Below, in pieces: positions 40,859-53,600 of a stretch of DNA of 64,000 nucleotides. A program made the translations under genes and the position numbers. The stretch lies in the NCBI GenBank assembly GCA_017562135.1, contig QEYB01001312.1, forward strand, positions 1,612,001 to 1,676,000, written 5' to 3'. Origin of the DNA: Dipylidium caninum. Taxonomy: Eukaryota > Platyhelminthes > Cestoda > Cyclophyllidea > Dipylidiidae. Within the stretch, counting starts at the first letter, position 1. The number at the start of each line of letters is the position of its first letter. The notes beneath the pieces were generated by a model. That model was not told where the DNA came from, did not search any database, and worked only from the letters and a program-made list of their open reading frames with translations.

Positions 40859-41143
40859 ATGTCTGCTCGTGGCAAAGGAGGCAAGGGCCTGAGGAAAGGA
40901 GGCGCCAAAAGACACAGGAAGGCGTTGCGCGATAACATACAGGGCATCATTAAGCCGGCCATTCGACGTCTAGCACGTCGTGGCGGGGTGAAGCGCATCT
41001 CCGGCCTCCTATACGAGGAGACGCGCGGCGTGCTCAACGTGATCCGCGATCCGGAGCACACAAAACGCAAGACAGTGACTGCCATGGACGTGGTGTATGC
41101 CCTCAAACCTCAGGGCCGCACTCTCTACGGCTTCGACGGCTGA
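40859..41143 (+). CDS. H4: divergent histone H4-like protein with two internal in-frame deletions (94 codons)
   Basis: Histone H4 pairs with H3 in the nucleosome core. The reading frame is intact and intronless, and most residues match canonical H4 exactly, including the tail lysines at 5, 8, 12, 16 and 20. Two losses fall in the central alpha-2 helix: residues 59-63 (KVFLE) are absent, and residues 69-73 (AVTYT) are replaced by one proline, so it has 94 residues (including Met) instead of 103. Further changes: G2A, G11R, V21A, T30I, I50L, A76T, R92P, G101D. An AATAAA at 41260-41265 follows; I see no histone 3' stem-loop and no neighbouring core histone. A shortened helix with a proline should not form a normal histone fold, so this is either a pseudogene that kept its frame, a highly unusual variant, or a sequence error. 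A processed retrocopy is possible, but no poly(A) tail is visible. Confidence 0.85.
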   Translation: MSARGKGGKGLRKGGAKRHRKALRDNIQGIIKPAIRRLARRGGVKRISGLLYEETRGVLNVIRDPEHTKRKTVTAMDVVYALKPQGRTLYGFDG

Positions 41144-41259
41144 AGATGCCTGTGGTGTCTGTAACAGTGGCAGCGACAGTGAGTGTGACAGCGGATATGT
41201 GGCTATGTTGAAGATTTACATGAGTCGAACTTGGGCTCCGAGAGGCAGTGCACGTTCTT

Positions 41260-41265
41260 AATAAA
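41260..41265 (+). terminator. AATAAA polyadenylation signal after the H4-like gene
   Basis: AATAAA lies about 117 nt past the stop codon. Together with the absence of an obvious histone stem-loop, this suggests a polyadenylated rather than replication-type histone mRNA, if it is transcribed. Confidence 0.5.
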
Positions 41266-44200
41266 GCCTCGCCTTATAATTCGTGGTACTCGCTTTGAAT
41301 GCCAATGACCAGCGTTTCAAATGTATTTACCCTGACTGGAAGACCGGTCGGCGGAGACAATAATAAAAATGAAATACTGGTGGGCGAAATATTGCTAAAT
41401 TGAAATGCTGCGTTTACTCACACAAGGTTTTCAGTGAACTTCCTTTACTGCGGAGCCCATCGGGTGATAATGAGGGGGAAGTGTACTCGTCGGCGATAGC
41501 AAGGAGCGCCACGAATCAACGTGTCTCCCATCGACGAAGAAGTGGCATCAAGTGTTCTCCAAGTCTTAGCCAAATCCTTCTCCTACAGGCCCGCGTATCG
41601 GCCAGGGTGGAGGCCTGATTCTCCTTCCCGGGTTTCTACTCCCTACTGACTCTCAAGAAGGCTTACAAGACGGGAGTAGACTTCACAGCTTGAGAAGATT
41701 AAAGAGGCTGTTGCCACAAGATTCTTTTCTGTGTTGAGATTACAATGAGCATTTAATGTCAAAAAAAGGAAACGTGTATTTTGCAAGAATTTGCCAAACG
41801 GAAAGACGTTGAATAAAGTTCTTTTAATTCACACCGGTACGGAATCTTCTGAAATTGAAAGAGGATTGCAATTTTGTACCCAAATGGAGCTGATTTGGGA
41901 AAAATTTAGACAAACCATTACATGGGACGATCAAATGATCAAACATGTGCCAAAATTCCATAAAAAGCAGCTATTTTTAAGCACACACACAAGCATTATA
42001 GTGTGAACTGAGAAGGGAGACTGCACAAAGGCAGGTGAAGATGCCCAGATTCGGCGGTCCCTTGGAGGCAGAACGTCAGGCCGCGTCTTTAGCAGGCGAC
42101 AGGAGAGAGAAAGGGCAGCGGACGCGAAAGTGGCAGGCCGAGGGAACCACTGTCCTCGCGAAGTATGTGCGCGCTTGTAGGCAAGGGGCCCAGCGAGGGA
42201 CAGCTAAATGCCGCATTTGGATTCCAAACGCTGCTGTGGACGTACGTTGGACTGACAAAATCATGTCAGTCACTGCGTGGCACAATTTGAGGGAAATGAA
42301 CTTGATTCCTCCTAAACCGTTGTCCGTGAATCTCATCTCAACGGGCAGAAATTTCACACGCAGAAGATGTAATGAAACTTGCGATTTCATGAGCAACGAC
42401 GAGGTTTACGATGCGACCACATTTTCAATCTGCCCCCCTGGAGCTGTGGTCAATGCTACCGGGAAGGAGAAGGCATAATGGGAAAGTGGGATTCGGGTGT
42501 ACTTACCTTCTAGGGAAATTCATTTCTGAGCCATGAATCCTCGCGCATACTCGATAAAGAGAGTGCTCAGGAGGATAGGGCTTTCGTGGCCTGGAAATTA
42601 TGATTTTCCCCTCTAGCATGACCACAAACCGCAGGCTGGCAGTAGCAATTGGTAAGTAAGAGCGACAATCTGATTTGGAGTAAAATAGGCGAAATGTCTT
42701 CCCATAATAACAGGAAGCAAAGAGCATACACGTCTTCCTGGCCCTCAGATAGACATCAGACGTAGGTAGGCAGTGAAACTCAATGCTTCGCGTGAAGTAA
42801 GGCCTCTGGCGAAGTGTCGAGATCCTTAGCAAGAATAATTCAATTGTCTCAGTTTACCACAAACACGTAAACTTCTGAAACACTCCACTCTCCTTTCTCC
42901 GCGCGGTTGCGAGGGGCCAGGGAGGGCATCGCCCTCTCTTCCCCGTTTCGGGAAAGTTAAAAAGTAAATTTTTGGTCACTCATGAAGCTCTTTGCATTTT
43001 TTCAGGCATTTTTGATGTGTCAAATAAACAATAGAATGCACATAAATAGAGCTCGAATGCATTTTTCCGATTTCATTTAACTATTTTTTAATGTTTGCAT
43101 TTGGAGATGGGAAGGTGCAGATCGCGTTGATTATGTGGCCGAGACGAGGCAAAAGTTGATCATCAGGAAGGTAATGCGGACGGAGTGAGAAAAAGAGAAG
43201 AGATTTTTTAGGGCCAAAGACTTAAAAGGGGAAGCGCGGCGCTTGTATAAATCCGACTGCGATCAAAGTGAGCTAAAAAAGACCACCGATGCGAATGCAA
43301 ACAAAAGGATGCGATTGAGTGGCCTCGTTCACTAATTTGCGTTCGCCAACAAGGCGATTGCCGACTTAGAAAGCGACATTTCAAGAAGGCTGGCCGGTGT
43401 AAATCAACTTCTTCTGCATTTCGGATGCTTAACTTAGGCGGCAAAAGCAGCGGGAGGGGAATCGAAGGTGCAACGTTTTATCATCTCGCTGTCCACTATT
43501 CTCCAAAGGAAAAGCCTGCGAAATCTGGGGCATTCAAAAAAAGCAAAATGGATGAAGTCTGTATGCGTATTACAAGGAAGACAGTGGCCAAGATGGAGTC
43601 AGGTTACCCCAACTTGTGTCTTTGTCAGCAATTTTGTAAACCTTTTCACCCAGGAAAGGCGTCGACTACGCATGAGAGGAGGAGGGGGAAAAAGGAAGTG
43701 GAGATGTAATTTAACTCACGCCAATGGCAAATTTTCCCTGGAACGCTGCACCCGCAACAAGACATTTGTGCAGCTTTAGTGGAGAAGAAGAAGAAGGATC
43801 TACAAGTGTATGCGTGACATTTTATACGGACGTAGTAACTGTGAAAGGAGATAAAGAAAAGTGTGGAATAAAGAATTTTATGCAAGCTGCTCCTAATTAA
43901 ATCGCACGGCATTCTCCTTGAAGGCGAGGACGAGGTCGCTCGTGCTTGGCAGACAGATCGTTGAGGGACGCGTTTTGAGCGAAATTCTTCTCCAACCACT
44001 AATGTGGTGAAGTCTGATGGAACGTCTTCTCGCATGTGGGTTGTACACAAGGAAGACGCCTGCAAAGTGTGCGCGTGACCCTCTTCACTCGGACAGTACG
44101 TAGACTCAAACGCCGGAGAAGAAGTAATCGCTAGGAATGGTGGCACTGAGATGAGCTAAGAAGTGAGGCATGTCAGGAGAGGACCGAAACATCTTGCAAC

Positions 44201-47200
44201 AGTTATTGTGTTGCGTTCATACTGCTCAACGGACCAGTAAATCACCTTGTGACATTTTCGAGTTACACACTTTTTAGTGTATCTATTTACTTCCTGGAAA
44301 GTAAAAAAGCATTAGTCTGTTATACAGACAGGAGTGAAAATCCGCGGACAGTGTACACTTCGAGAAGGATGAATGTCCGTGCGCATTGCATTTGACGTGT
44401 TATGGCATGCCATCTGGTATTCACACCGCAGCGAGAGAGGGAGAGAGAGAGCGCGCGAAAGAGAATCGCTGTGCAAATGTATCAGGCAGCACAGTGTGAA
44501 GGGAGTCGATGACTAACTGAGTGGTGGCCCTTTCCGCCCCATATCAGACACACACCTCAGCACACAACGGCCCGGCCTCCACGGAGACCGACCGCGTCCT
44601 CCTCGAGGACACTCGTGGACAGGTGGGCTGTGCGAGGGACGCTTTTGTGCTATGTTACTAGTGTCTGAACTGGCTCATTCAACACCTTGTCTCGCAATTT
44701 CTTTTTCACTACAAATGGTCAGTCTTCAGTGCACGAATCAACGGGCGTAGGCCGTAATCTTTGAGAGCCCTTCACTGTCCAAGTTGTTCAATGAAAAGGG
44801 CCCTGTTTGGCGTCATTTTATTCCCGTAGGTGAAGGAAAATCTTCAGTCCTACCGCGTGAAAGCCAGATTTACCACTGCTATTTGACGCATGCTTTGTGG
44901 CAAAGCAAAGCTTACACACTGCACTTCTTAGAGATTTGGGGGAAATGACGCTGGCGACACACACGACTGAGTGTCTCCACGGAGGGCTGGTCGTTTCCTG
45001 ACAGTCGTATGTGGACGAAGTTGAGGGCGCTAACTTTGACACTTCGGAGATGAAGTTAGAATTTTGTGCGAAAAAGTCATGATTTAGTCAGGCTCCTTCG
45101 AAGACACCATAAGTTCCAGTCACGAAGTTCCCTCAGATGTGTGACACGTAGATTCCAGACAATTGCCAGTTTTATATCCGCTATTATAGACAATAGACAC
45201 TTTCGCGTGAGGGAGTGGCCTCGGGGCATCTGTGACCAGCAACTAAGGTGGATTGTCCGGGGAATGCGGCATAAGTACCTATATAACCTTTCACGTATTT
45301 CTCCACGTTGAAGGGAGTCAGTGAGGTGGAGGATATTTGGGGAAATTTTTACGACTACGATGCGTGCTAAAATGTCCCAGTACATTTACGCAGGCACGTA
45401 GAAAGCGGGCCGCAAAATCGGTTGAAACCATGACCGTTTCGACAGGTGGGCAGCATCGGAACGGCCATTCGACTTTCCTTCGTCTCGCACAGGGCTCTCC
45501 CCAGGAGTACCCGCTTTGCTGGGATCTCGCCGCGAAGTCGTCGGCGTCAGGGGAAAGGTCAAGGCCTTCCCCCATGGAAACATTGACTTGCAATCCCAGG
45601 GTGTGGAGTGCGATCAGACAGGCAGTTGTGCGAAATCACAGTGCTTTTCCAGGTTTTACTCCCTCCGTCGCGTATTACGTGAATCTGTGGAAGACATCGA
45701 GGTCATTTCTTGGAAAAAGGCTGAGACACCAAATTTTAATATTCACCCTTATCATTAGATTTGGCCTTCGGTGATCAAGCTGCCGCAGTGCCGCAAGCGG
45801 AGGTGCCCTGTGCGTCTACCCGGTGGGACCGCCTTTTACCACAATCACAGTCGTCAATGCCGAAGGCGTCGTGTGTGCCGAAATCTTCCTTAGAGCTTAT
45901 ACTCGACACCTCTGACAGCACACGCGTCATTTTAGGCGGGGAGACGGCGTAGTCAACTTGGACACTTCTTCAACTACGACGGTTCTAGTAAATCCCCCAG
46001 TTCCAAATTTACGTCGATCTCAAGGGAATGGCGGCGGGTACGCATAACACAGGCCGTTAGTCCCACCCTGTAAATCATTTCATGTACAGTAGGGTTGTTC
46101 TTCCTGCCGAGTGTGTGTGCCAGACTCGTTTCAGAGTCGGAGGTCTCTCAGCAGCGGGTTAAACACTCTTCGAGAAGAGGCGCCTTGACTGCCTCGCTCC
46201 GACCGCGTCGGACATCGCACCCTCGGGGAGGAAGCCGGCAACCCTGCACAGACACCACGGACATTGTGCAGATCCACATTAACTTGGTGCATGAAAAGGC
46301 CCATGAGATGTACTGAAGTGGCACAGTTTTAAGTTGAAATTCACCTAAGATCTTACGCTATACTCCACATTTGTCTTCTCATTAATTTTACTATTCCGCG
46401 TAAAATGTATCCTGCCTTGTAAGTGCAGTTTCGCTACCCACTAACAATATGCCATCGCAAGTTACAGTATGTAGCGGACGAGGAGAGCGCAAGCAGGTCG
46501 TTTCATTTGTGTTCATGTGAGGAAGTGAATTTAAAAGTGGAATAATGTGCACAACTTACGTGGGAACTGACATTCCCATCTGACGAAGGGAATACACATC
46601 GAGTGGGATGCCGATTAAACTTAGTAACACAGAGACTCGGGGCGAGAGTTGTCGCCGTAACCAATGTAGAATGTTAACTACAGGGTTATTTTGTTATCAG
46701 CCGCCGTTGAGGGAAGTTCTCCCAAGGAGTGACCTATTCGGAAAGTTGAGAAAACGTGGGTTTTCATCCATCTCAAAATAATTCAAAGGGCCACTGAATT
46801 AAACCTGTACGTGCCGCTGTGATACGGCGTACACAAATTGCCTTCTGAGATGGCACACTTAGCAATTTCAGCCACTACATTTCAACTTATGTACATGACA
46901 TCGAGGATTTTCACGAAAATATAGACTCTTACCAACGTGACAGAGCTCGACAATCGGAAAGACGGTAGGGGGAAAGGCAGAGGAGATTACAAATACTCCT
47001 CCTTTTGACTGCTATCGACGTCAAGTCTTCGTGGTTAGTCACTCCACCAGTTGCGACACCAGTGGGGCAATGTGGTTTGCGGTTATATGGGCTCATATAA
47101 ACACACACAAGTCCGGATGAAGGCGCACACTTTGCACGACTGTGGATAATCGCCATTTCACAGAGCTCTCTCACTCTCCTCTGATTTTTTGTGAATTAAT

Positions 47201-47910
47201 AGACATTTTACTTAAACTGTGGTAATATCGACTAGCATGCGACCTTGGGTAATCGGAGGAAGCAACAGTACTTGAAGCATTTGAAGACTTCTGCTTTATC
47301 AGACAGGGAGTATAAATTTGTATAATACGGCCAGCTGCAGAAGGGGTTATGAGTCGCCTGATCAGCTTGACTTGGCTAAAACCCAAAGTCGTGGGTATTT
47401 CGACAGACACAAGTGAAACTGCCTAGCACGCGAGGGCGTCGGTGTCAGTTATGAGCTCATCAGGCCGACTCAGAGTGTGCGAGCTTCTCATTGGCTGCGT
47501 GCAGGTGGAGTGCGCTGATTGGACGCCACGACTGGCATACGCATCATCACCTGCTATAAGAAGGCAGATGAGAGCATTGGCTGGGCACACTGGGTCGCAT
47601 ATTTTGGTAGTTCAGCGCTACCAAGTACCGTGACAAGTTTTCGGCGATGCGAACTTTTCGCACTGGTTGAAATAGCACAACAGACTATTGCGAACACTTC
47701 TAGCAGTTGCGGCACGGCCACAGGCTGCGACACGTGGACAGGCGCACACACATCGTATCACACATAAATACGATCAAGACGACAGGCTAATGACACTGTT
47801 CCGAATTGCTGGAAAATGAGACGCATTCGCTTCCGGGATACGCAATGCACCTTCATCAATCAAAGGTAGCCTTCATTACAGTCCAATTGCAAAGAATACA
47901 TTGCGGATCT

Positions 47911-48062
47911 CCCTCCTCCTCCTCCTACTTCTTCTTCTCCACCTTCACCTCCCCCTCAATTTACACCTTACCACTCCCACAGCGTCAGATTCTAATCATT
48001 TTACAAATCAACAGAAAATTAATTTTCTTTTACGACGACGACGAAGACGACGGCGACCACAG
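47911..48062. repeat. CTC/TTC and GAC/GAA trinucleotide runs in the 5' flank of the VWC gene
   Basis: CTCCTCCTCCTCCTACTTCTTCTTCTCC-type sequence near 47911-47945 and a GACGACGACGAAGACGACGG run near 48034-48055. In one frame they extend the ORF upstream of the likely start codon, but the signal peptide argues they are 5' UTR. Confidence 0.65.
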
Positions 48063-48147
48063 CGACGTTGTCAGCTCATGCCGAGGGCGAAGACAACAGC
48101 GCCGTTTCTCCTCCCGCGATTCAGGTGCTCTTGCGACTGCGTCACTA

Positions 48148-50647
48148 ATGTTGCATCATTTCCACAAGACTAAGTCCTCCAATTCCCTCCTTGTGTTCAT
48201 GATTCTACTCTGTCTAACATCGAAGGTCACCTGTCTGCGAGAGGTGAGGTCAAAGGACGCCGTCACTTTTTCGGCTCAGGAAAGTGGAGCTCCCGTAATA
48301 GATGAATCCTCCAGGGCGCAGGACATAAGTTTTTGCTTCGATGGAGACGGTGAACGACACGGATTATTCTCCTCTTGGCGAGATAGCTCCACCGGGTGTC
48401 AATGTTCCTGCCAGTCTGTCGGCAGTGTTCTCATCAGTCTCTGTGATGACAACTGTGCCAAGAAACTTGCGGGGGACCTGGAGGATGATCCGAGCTTCCT
48501 TTCACAAAATGACGAGGCATTTGTCTCACTGGTCTCCAGCGGGACCTCTGATCGAAACACCAACTATGTACCAAAGGCCAAAAAGCTGCGTGACACGAGT
48601 AAGTTCTCCATTCTGCTGCTTTTTATTTCATGAGCAGGGTTGAAAAAAAGCTTTTCACTGTCGTTAGCAGTGAACTGCTATTGGCCACTGAAGGGCGGAC
48701 AGCTGAGTCCATGCTTTACTCCCGCCTTCGGACGACAGGGCACACACATTCACATGACTTTAGACAGATAGCGAATCACCACGATGGGCTTCTTTAGCCC
48801 CACCGCCATCTCCCTACCGCCTGAAATGTGCTTTACACGTACATGCTCAAACGAACCTTCTTCCTCATCTAAATCAGTCCCTCCTTAGGCGCCCGTCGCG
48901 TAATTAGGCGTTTAGGGACAAATCTCCTTTTGTTTGACTAACAAAATCCACTGGTTGCATGGTGTGCCGCCCTCCTGCCGTGGGGGAATCAAAGCTCAGG
49001 CAAGGAATGTGTGCATCAATCGAGTTGTGCCTGAAAGGTGAAACCAAAATGTTAGGTTAAATTGACTAACTTTTTCCCACGAACTATGCTGTAATGAGTT
49101 GAGGCAGATCCTTTTGCCTCCAAATTTCCCTCTTTGCCACATCGAAATGTCGTCTTCTCGCGGGTGTTTCCTGGCGCCCAGTAAGGTCCTTCCCAAATGA
49201 ACAGGTGAGGAGGCCACTCTTAGTGAAGGTCCACCGCGGGGGCAGATAATTCCGAGAGGAGATTCCGCTAAACAAAATAGCCTGTTGCATACAAGTGCAA
49301 AAATTCGTGCTCCTCGCCAAAGATTGCCTTTCCATCGCGTCCAGGGAAGTAACGCCAATTATTCATTTCGATTAAGTGCAAGTTCTCTGTCAAAATTCCT
49401 CACAATTTGCATTTGCGGTTGCGGATAAGCCCAGACGTAGTGTGGGAAATGCATTTGCACCGCAAAGTGATTGGTTGCTGCCGTCTGCAAAGTGATTCAA
49501 CACTCGCCACCGACTCAACGTCCCCCGAAGACGGGCTCGCCTACAAGCAATGCGGTGCAGGTGCAAAAAGCGGAGTAGGAAAGAAAGGGAGGAGGGAGTG
49601 CTGTGTACACTTCGACTTTAGCGAGGCGGGGCGAGGCGAGGATACCACGTGGTGCGAGTAGTGGACGCAGGTGTAGAGGGAAAAGCTGTGGTAGTAGTCG
49701 TCGTCGCAGTAACAACAGCAGGACCGAGGGGTAGCCCTAAGCATCTAAAAATATGGTAGGACATTTTTTCCTTTTGGTGCGGTCGTGCTGACGCGCACAC
49801 ACACATCCCGCGGCGTGTGCCCTCGGTGCCACGGGCGAGTGCGCAGGCTCGCGATCGCAGACGTGTCCGCAACTGCAGCCGCGTTGTTGATCAAGACGGA
49901 CGCTCACCTGTGTGTGTGTGTGTGTATTTGTGTGTAGATGTGTGGGCGTGTTTAAAGGGCCATTGGACACATGTATCCACATCGCAGGGCACAGCAGTGC
50001 AAACAAACACACTCTCAAACCCACATACACACAAGAACGCAAAAGAAGTCCTTCGCACAGAGACCGGGGGGCATTTTCTGTCCCTCCCACCGAGAGAGAA
50101 TCGGACTCCTCATTCCTCCGGATTTCCTCGAGATTCTTTTACTCTGAGGTCATCGCAGTGCTAGCGCCTCCTCTACTACACGACAGTTGACACGAGGATT
50201 TGTCCGTGAGGGCCATGCCAGTTTGGGGTTGCAGACAGACCCGAAATGAAGCCGCGTCATGGTCAACGGCTTCACTAAAGCATTCCTCCCTTGAGTGGAC
50301 GCAGAAAGAGAAGGCTACTAAGGAAGGAAAGGGGTAACTGGAGATTTTATCCCATTTTTAATAGGCTGCAGGGAAAAAAGCACTACTAGTATATCTAACT
50401 TCCAGACAATAAGCAAGATTGGGATGGAAACGCAGAAGTATTTCACCTATCAGACCTTGGAGTGGACAGTCGGTCATTTTCTTTAAGTCCTTCGTTTTAA
50501 TAGAAATCGCTTCGTGAGACTGAACTCACACAACACGCCGGAGTCCTAGAAGGAATTAGTAGGTTATGGATGGGGTTCTGCAGACCACAGAGTCACATCG
50601 ACAAAAATGAAACTTTTGCAACAACAAATACACCCCCTCTCCCTTCT

Positions 50648-50683
<36 letters not shown>

Positions 50684-53600
50684 ACTACCGATTCTGTCGT
50701 CTATGCATGATTGGTGTGCAGCATCTCGTATTTCGAAAATCACTTTATAATCGTAAAAATTTGGTGGAAACCCGAGGATGTACACTTGCATACCTATAAA
50801 ACACAACACCTCCAAATGTGCACAGTCCCAAGCATATTTCCTCACGAGGCCTATGGAGGCCTGAGAAGAGACAGTCTCGCAGGTCCCGCGCTGAGGTAGG
50901 AGCACCCAAACGCCGACAGAAGAGCACTCCCTTCCTTTTTTCAAAGCCTGTCCCCACACAATGCCTCTGCTTGCAGTTGGGCATGGACTTCGTTTGGGAT
51001 ATAAATTGACTCTGAAGGCCTGCATTTGCACAAGGACTTCCCGTGCCGCGGTATCATTTGAGGAATGTAAGGATCATAAAAGGGAGAGCCAGTGCTTCGT
51101 GTGATTTAATTTTCCCGCTGCCGTCACCATTTCAAAAACATATTCGGCAGTGTTGAAGGAAAACGTTACTTGGTTTAGGGTTGAAGCCGCGCATGATTCC
51201 TGTTTCCTTTTGGCACTTAGTCGGAGGTAATGGCAACACCTCCGGACTTCAGTGGAAAAGTCTCTGGCTTCCGATGGGGTATGCAGCTTGGACGAAGAGC
51301 TTCAAGTCCTAACAAAAGGGAAGTGAAGGGAGGCGTATTTTCACTTAAGTGAATAGTCATTCGCGCCGTCCACATCAAATTCTAAGTGCTCCGTCACGAA
51401 AGCCTCTTCGCCTACCAGTTCAGGGCACCGTCTCCGTTGTGCTGGCTTCCTGATATGCCGCTTTTCCAGAGAACGTTAACAAATACGAGTAAAGTCGTTG
51501 ACCCGAGAGAAGAGGCATCACACGAGAAGGTAGTTGGACACTTGGCGTAAGGACGTCGAGAGTGTGACGAGCCTGCTGATGTCATCCTCCATGCCCTTTT
51601 CCACTCATTCCTGTCTCCGCCGTACATTCACTTCTGCGCACCGATCTCCCTGAGTTGCCTCCATCACCTCAAGTCCGTTTATAGTCACATCAGAAGAGCG
51701 CATTAATTCCCTGGGAACCGTAATGGCGCCCAAGTGCGGAGCCACCGACGAGGGGCTGGTCAGATGCAGTCGCCTGCTCGCCTATTCCACTGTGGGATAA
51801 ATGCAGTGGGGCGGTGGGAGGACAAGTCATCAGGTGCTAACGAACCACGAAATCCCTGCCGTGATTAATGTGTTTGCCTAATGATAGAATTGGCCGGGAT
51901 AGAGTGCTAATTCTGTACTACCTCCGAATTTGTTTGAATCCGCCCTCATCTCTCTCAGCTCTTCCCTCAGCGGCGACCACCGACACTTATGGTAGTTGTA
52001 GTTACGGACTAGTCCACTCCGAATAGGAGTGAGAAAACTGCAATCGGCTGCTTGTGGCCTCCATTCAACTAACATACTTCTTTCTGCACTTAATACGAAA
52101 TGAGCAATTTTATCCCGACCTATTCAAGCCTTGGACTGGACTGGACATACACCCGATGCAGCAGGTTTGGCGTACAGCAGACCAGAGGAAATTAATGGTG
52201 GAGGAATTTCTACTTCATGTGCATCACTTCGGTGACTGAGGCAACCGAGAGCGCTTTGAGGCAGTCTTTGGGCTCTGTGAGGGGAGGGAATCGGGAAGGT
52301 GTTTCATTTCTCACAATTTAAACATACGAATAAGAAGCTGTAAAGGCGAGTAAGGTACCGCAACGCCAAATTCTCTTACGCTGAGGGACTAAACTTGTCA
52401 TCTGTCAAGGCAAAAGCACTTTAGTGTTTTCCCTGTCAGATAAATTTGGCATTTTTGGGCCTTTTTGTGCAAGTTAACGAAAGTATGCGTGGAAGCAGCG
52501 CCCGCTGGCTGTCCTCAGGGCGATCCACGGGGAGAGCAAAATTTCTCCACACCCAAAGGTGCTCCACGATGAGTTAATTGCATCCAAGTCCTCCACTCCT
52601 CGCCCCGCAGCCCCGTTGGCACAGGCACCTCGCGAGTTCTTGCCGCGATAAGGCCGCTGTGCACCAGGGAGGATATCGCAAGTCGGTGTGAGTGAAGAAG
52701 TCGCGCGCCCGTAAACCAGATGAAATTTTCACCTAACTAAAACACGCTCCATTGGGCCACATGATTTTTGACACGCTCCATAACCTCCATGATGATAGTC
52801 TTCATGCATACTCCGTGTCACGAAGGCACCTCTTGCTCGGAAATTCCACCACGAAGTTTAAGCAGCCCCCTCCCGCTCTTCGACACGGAGGGGAGGCGCG
52901 AGGCTCACCTTGGACCCGTCAGTTGAATCCTTTTCCAGCCTTACAGGTTCTCCTCGGAGAGGCTTTAGCCGAACTCGTGACGAAAGAAGGGCGTCTGCGC
53001 GGGAAGGCGCAGTCGGGCGGTGAGCGGGGCCTCCCCGTGCTTCAGACGAAAGCCACGAAGAAGTCCCACAAAGCCACCGTCCCCTGTTAAATGCAGCCCC
53101 AAACACCATGCGTTTTCGTCATTTACATTTACATTTCGTGTTTGATTGGTTCAAAGTAGCCACCATAAACTTCACAAGTCTTTTGCACACGCATACTGTG
53201 ACTGGGGGAGGCGCCATTTTACAGATTTCCCGGCTTAAATGGGGGTCTCCGTTTTTTCCACACGACAATGTTAATTTCCGCGAAAATCTTTTAGAGGAAT
53301 GTTGTTTTTTGCGGTTAACCTGTTTAATGGACGGAATAACTCTGTTGCGGATCCCACAGTTAAGCTGGGCCAGGCGAAAAGGACGAAACGAGACATTTGT
53401 TGAGGGCGCCTTTGGTCTCTGCCACGGAAATTCGTTTCTCCTGATGTCCTCGCACACCGAGGCTGCATGCACATGTCATAGTCTAGAGAAAAAACCCTTT
53501 TGCTACCTTCCTCTTTATTTAGCTTGAAGTACTCCTCCTGATTCTAATGCAGGTTGTTTAATTAACTTATTCGCACTTGTTGCCGACAGGAGATAATTTA

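Larger units (their letters stand above)
41144..48147. other. 7 kb intergenic region between the H4-like gene and the VWC-protein gene
   Basis: GC-rich with scattered short ORFs on both strands. The longest, 42035-42478 (plus, 147 codons), has no recognisable domain and is overlapped by an antisense ORF. A GA-rich tract lies near 44440-44465. The last few hundred bases should include the promoter and 5' UTR of the VWC gene, including CTC/TTC and GAC trinucleotide runs at 47911-48060. Confidence 0.5.

Noticed and set aside
42035..42478. 147-codon plus-strand ORF
   Set aside because: No recognised domain, overlapped by a 106-codon antisense ORF, no splice context and no biased composition distinguishing it from the GC-rich background.
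47806..48147. In-frame upstream extension of the VWC gene
   Set aside because: It is encoded largely by trinucleotide runs, and the signal peptide begins only after the Met at 48148.
49618..50190. Overlapping ORFs on both strands rich in Thr/His/Cys/Val
   Set aside because: Produced by GT/CA microsatellites in the VWC-gene intron.
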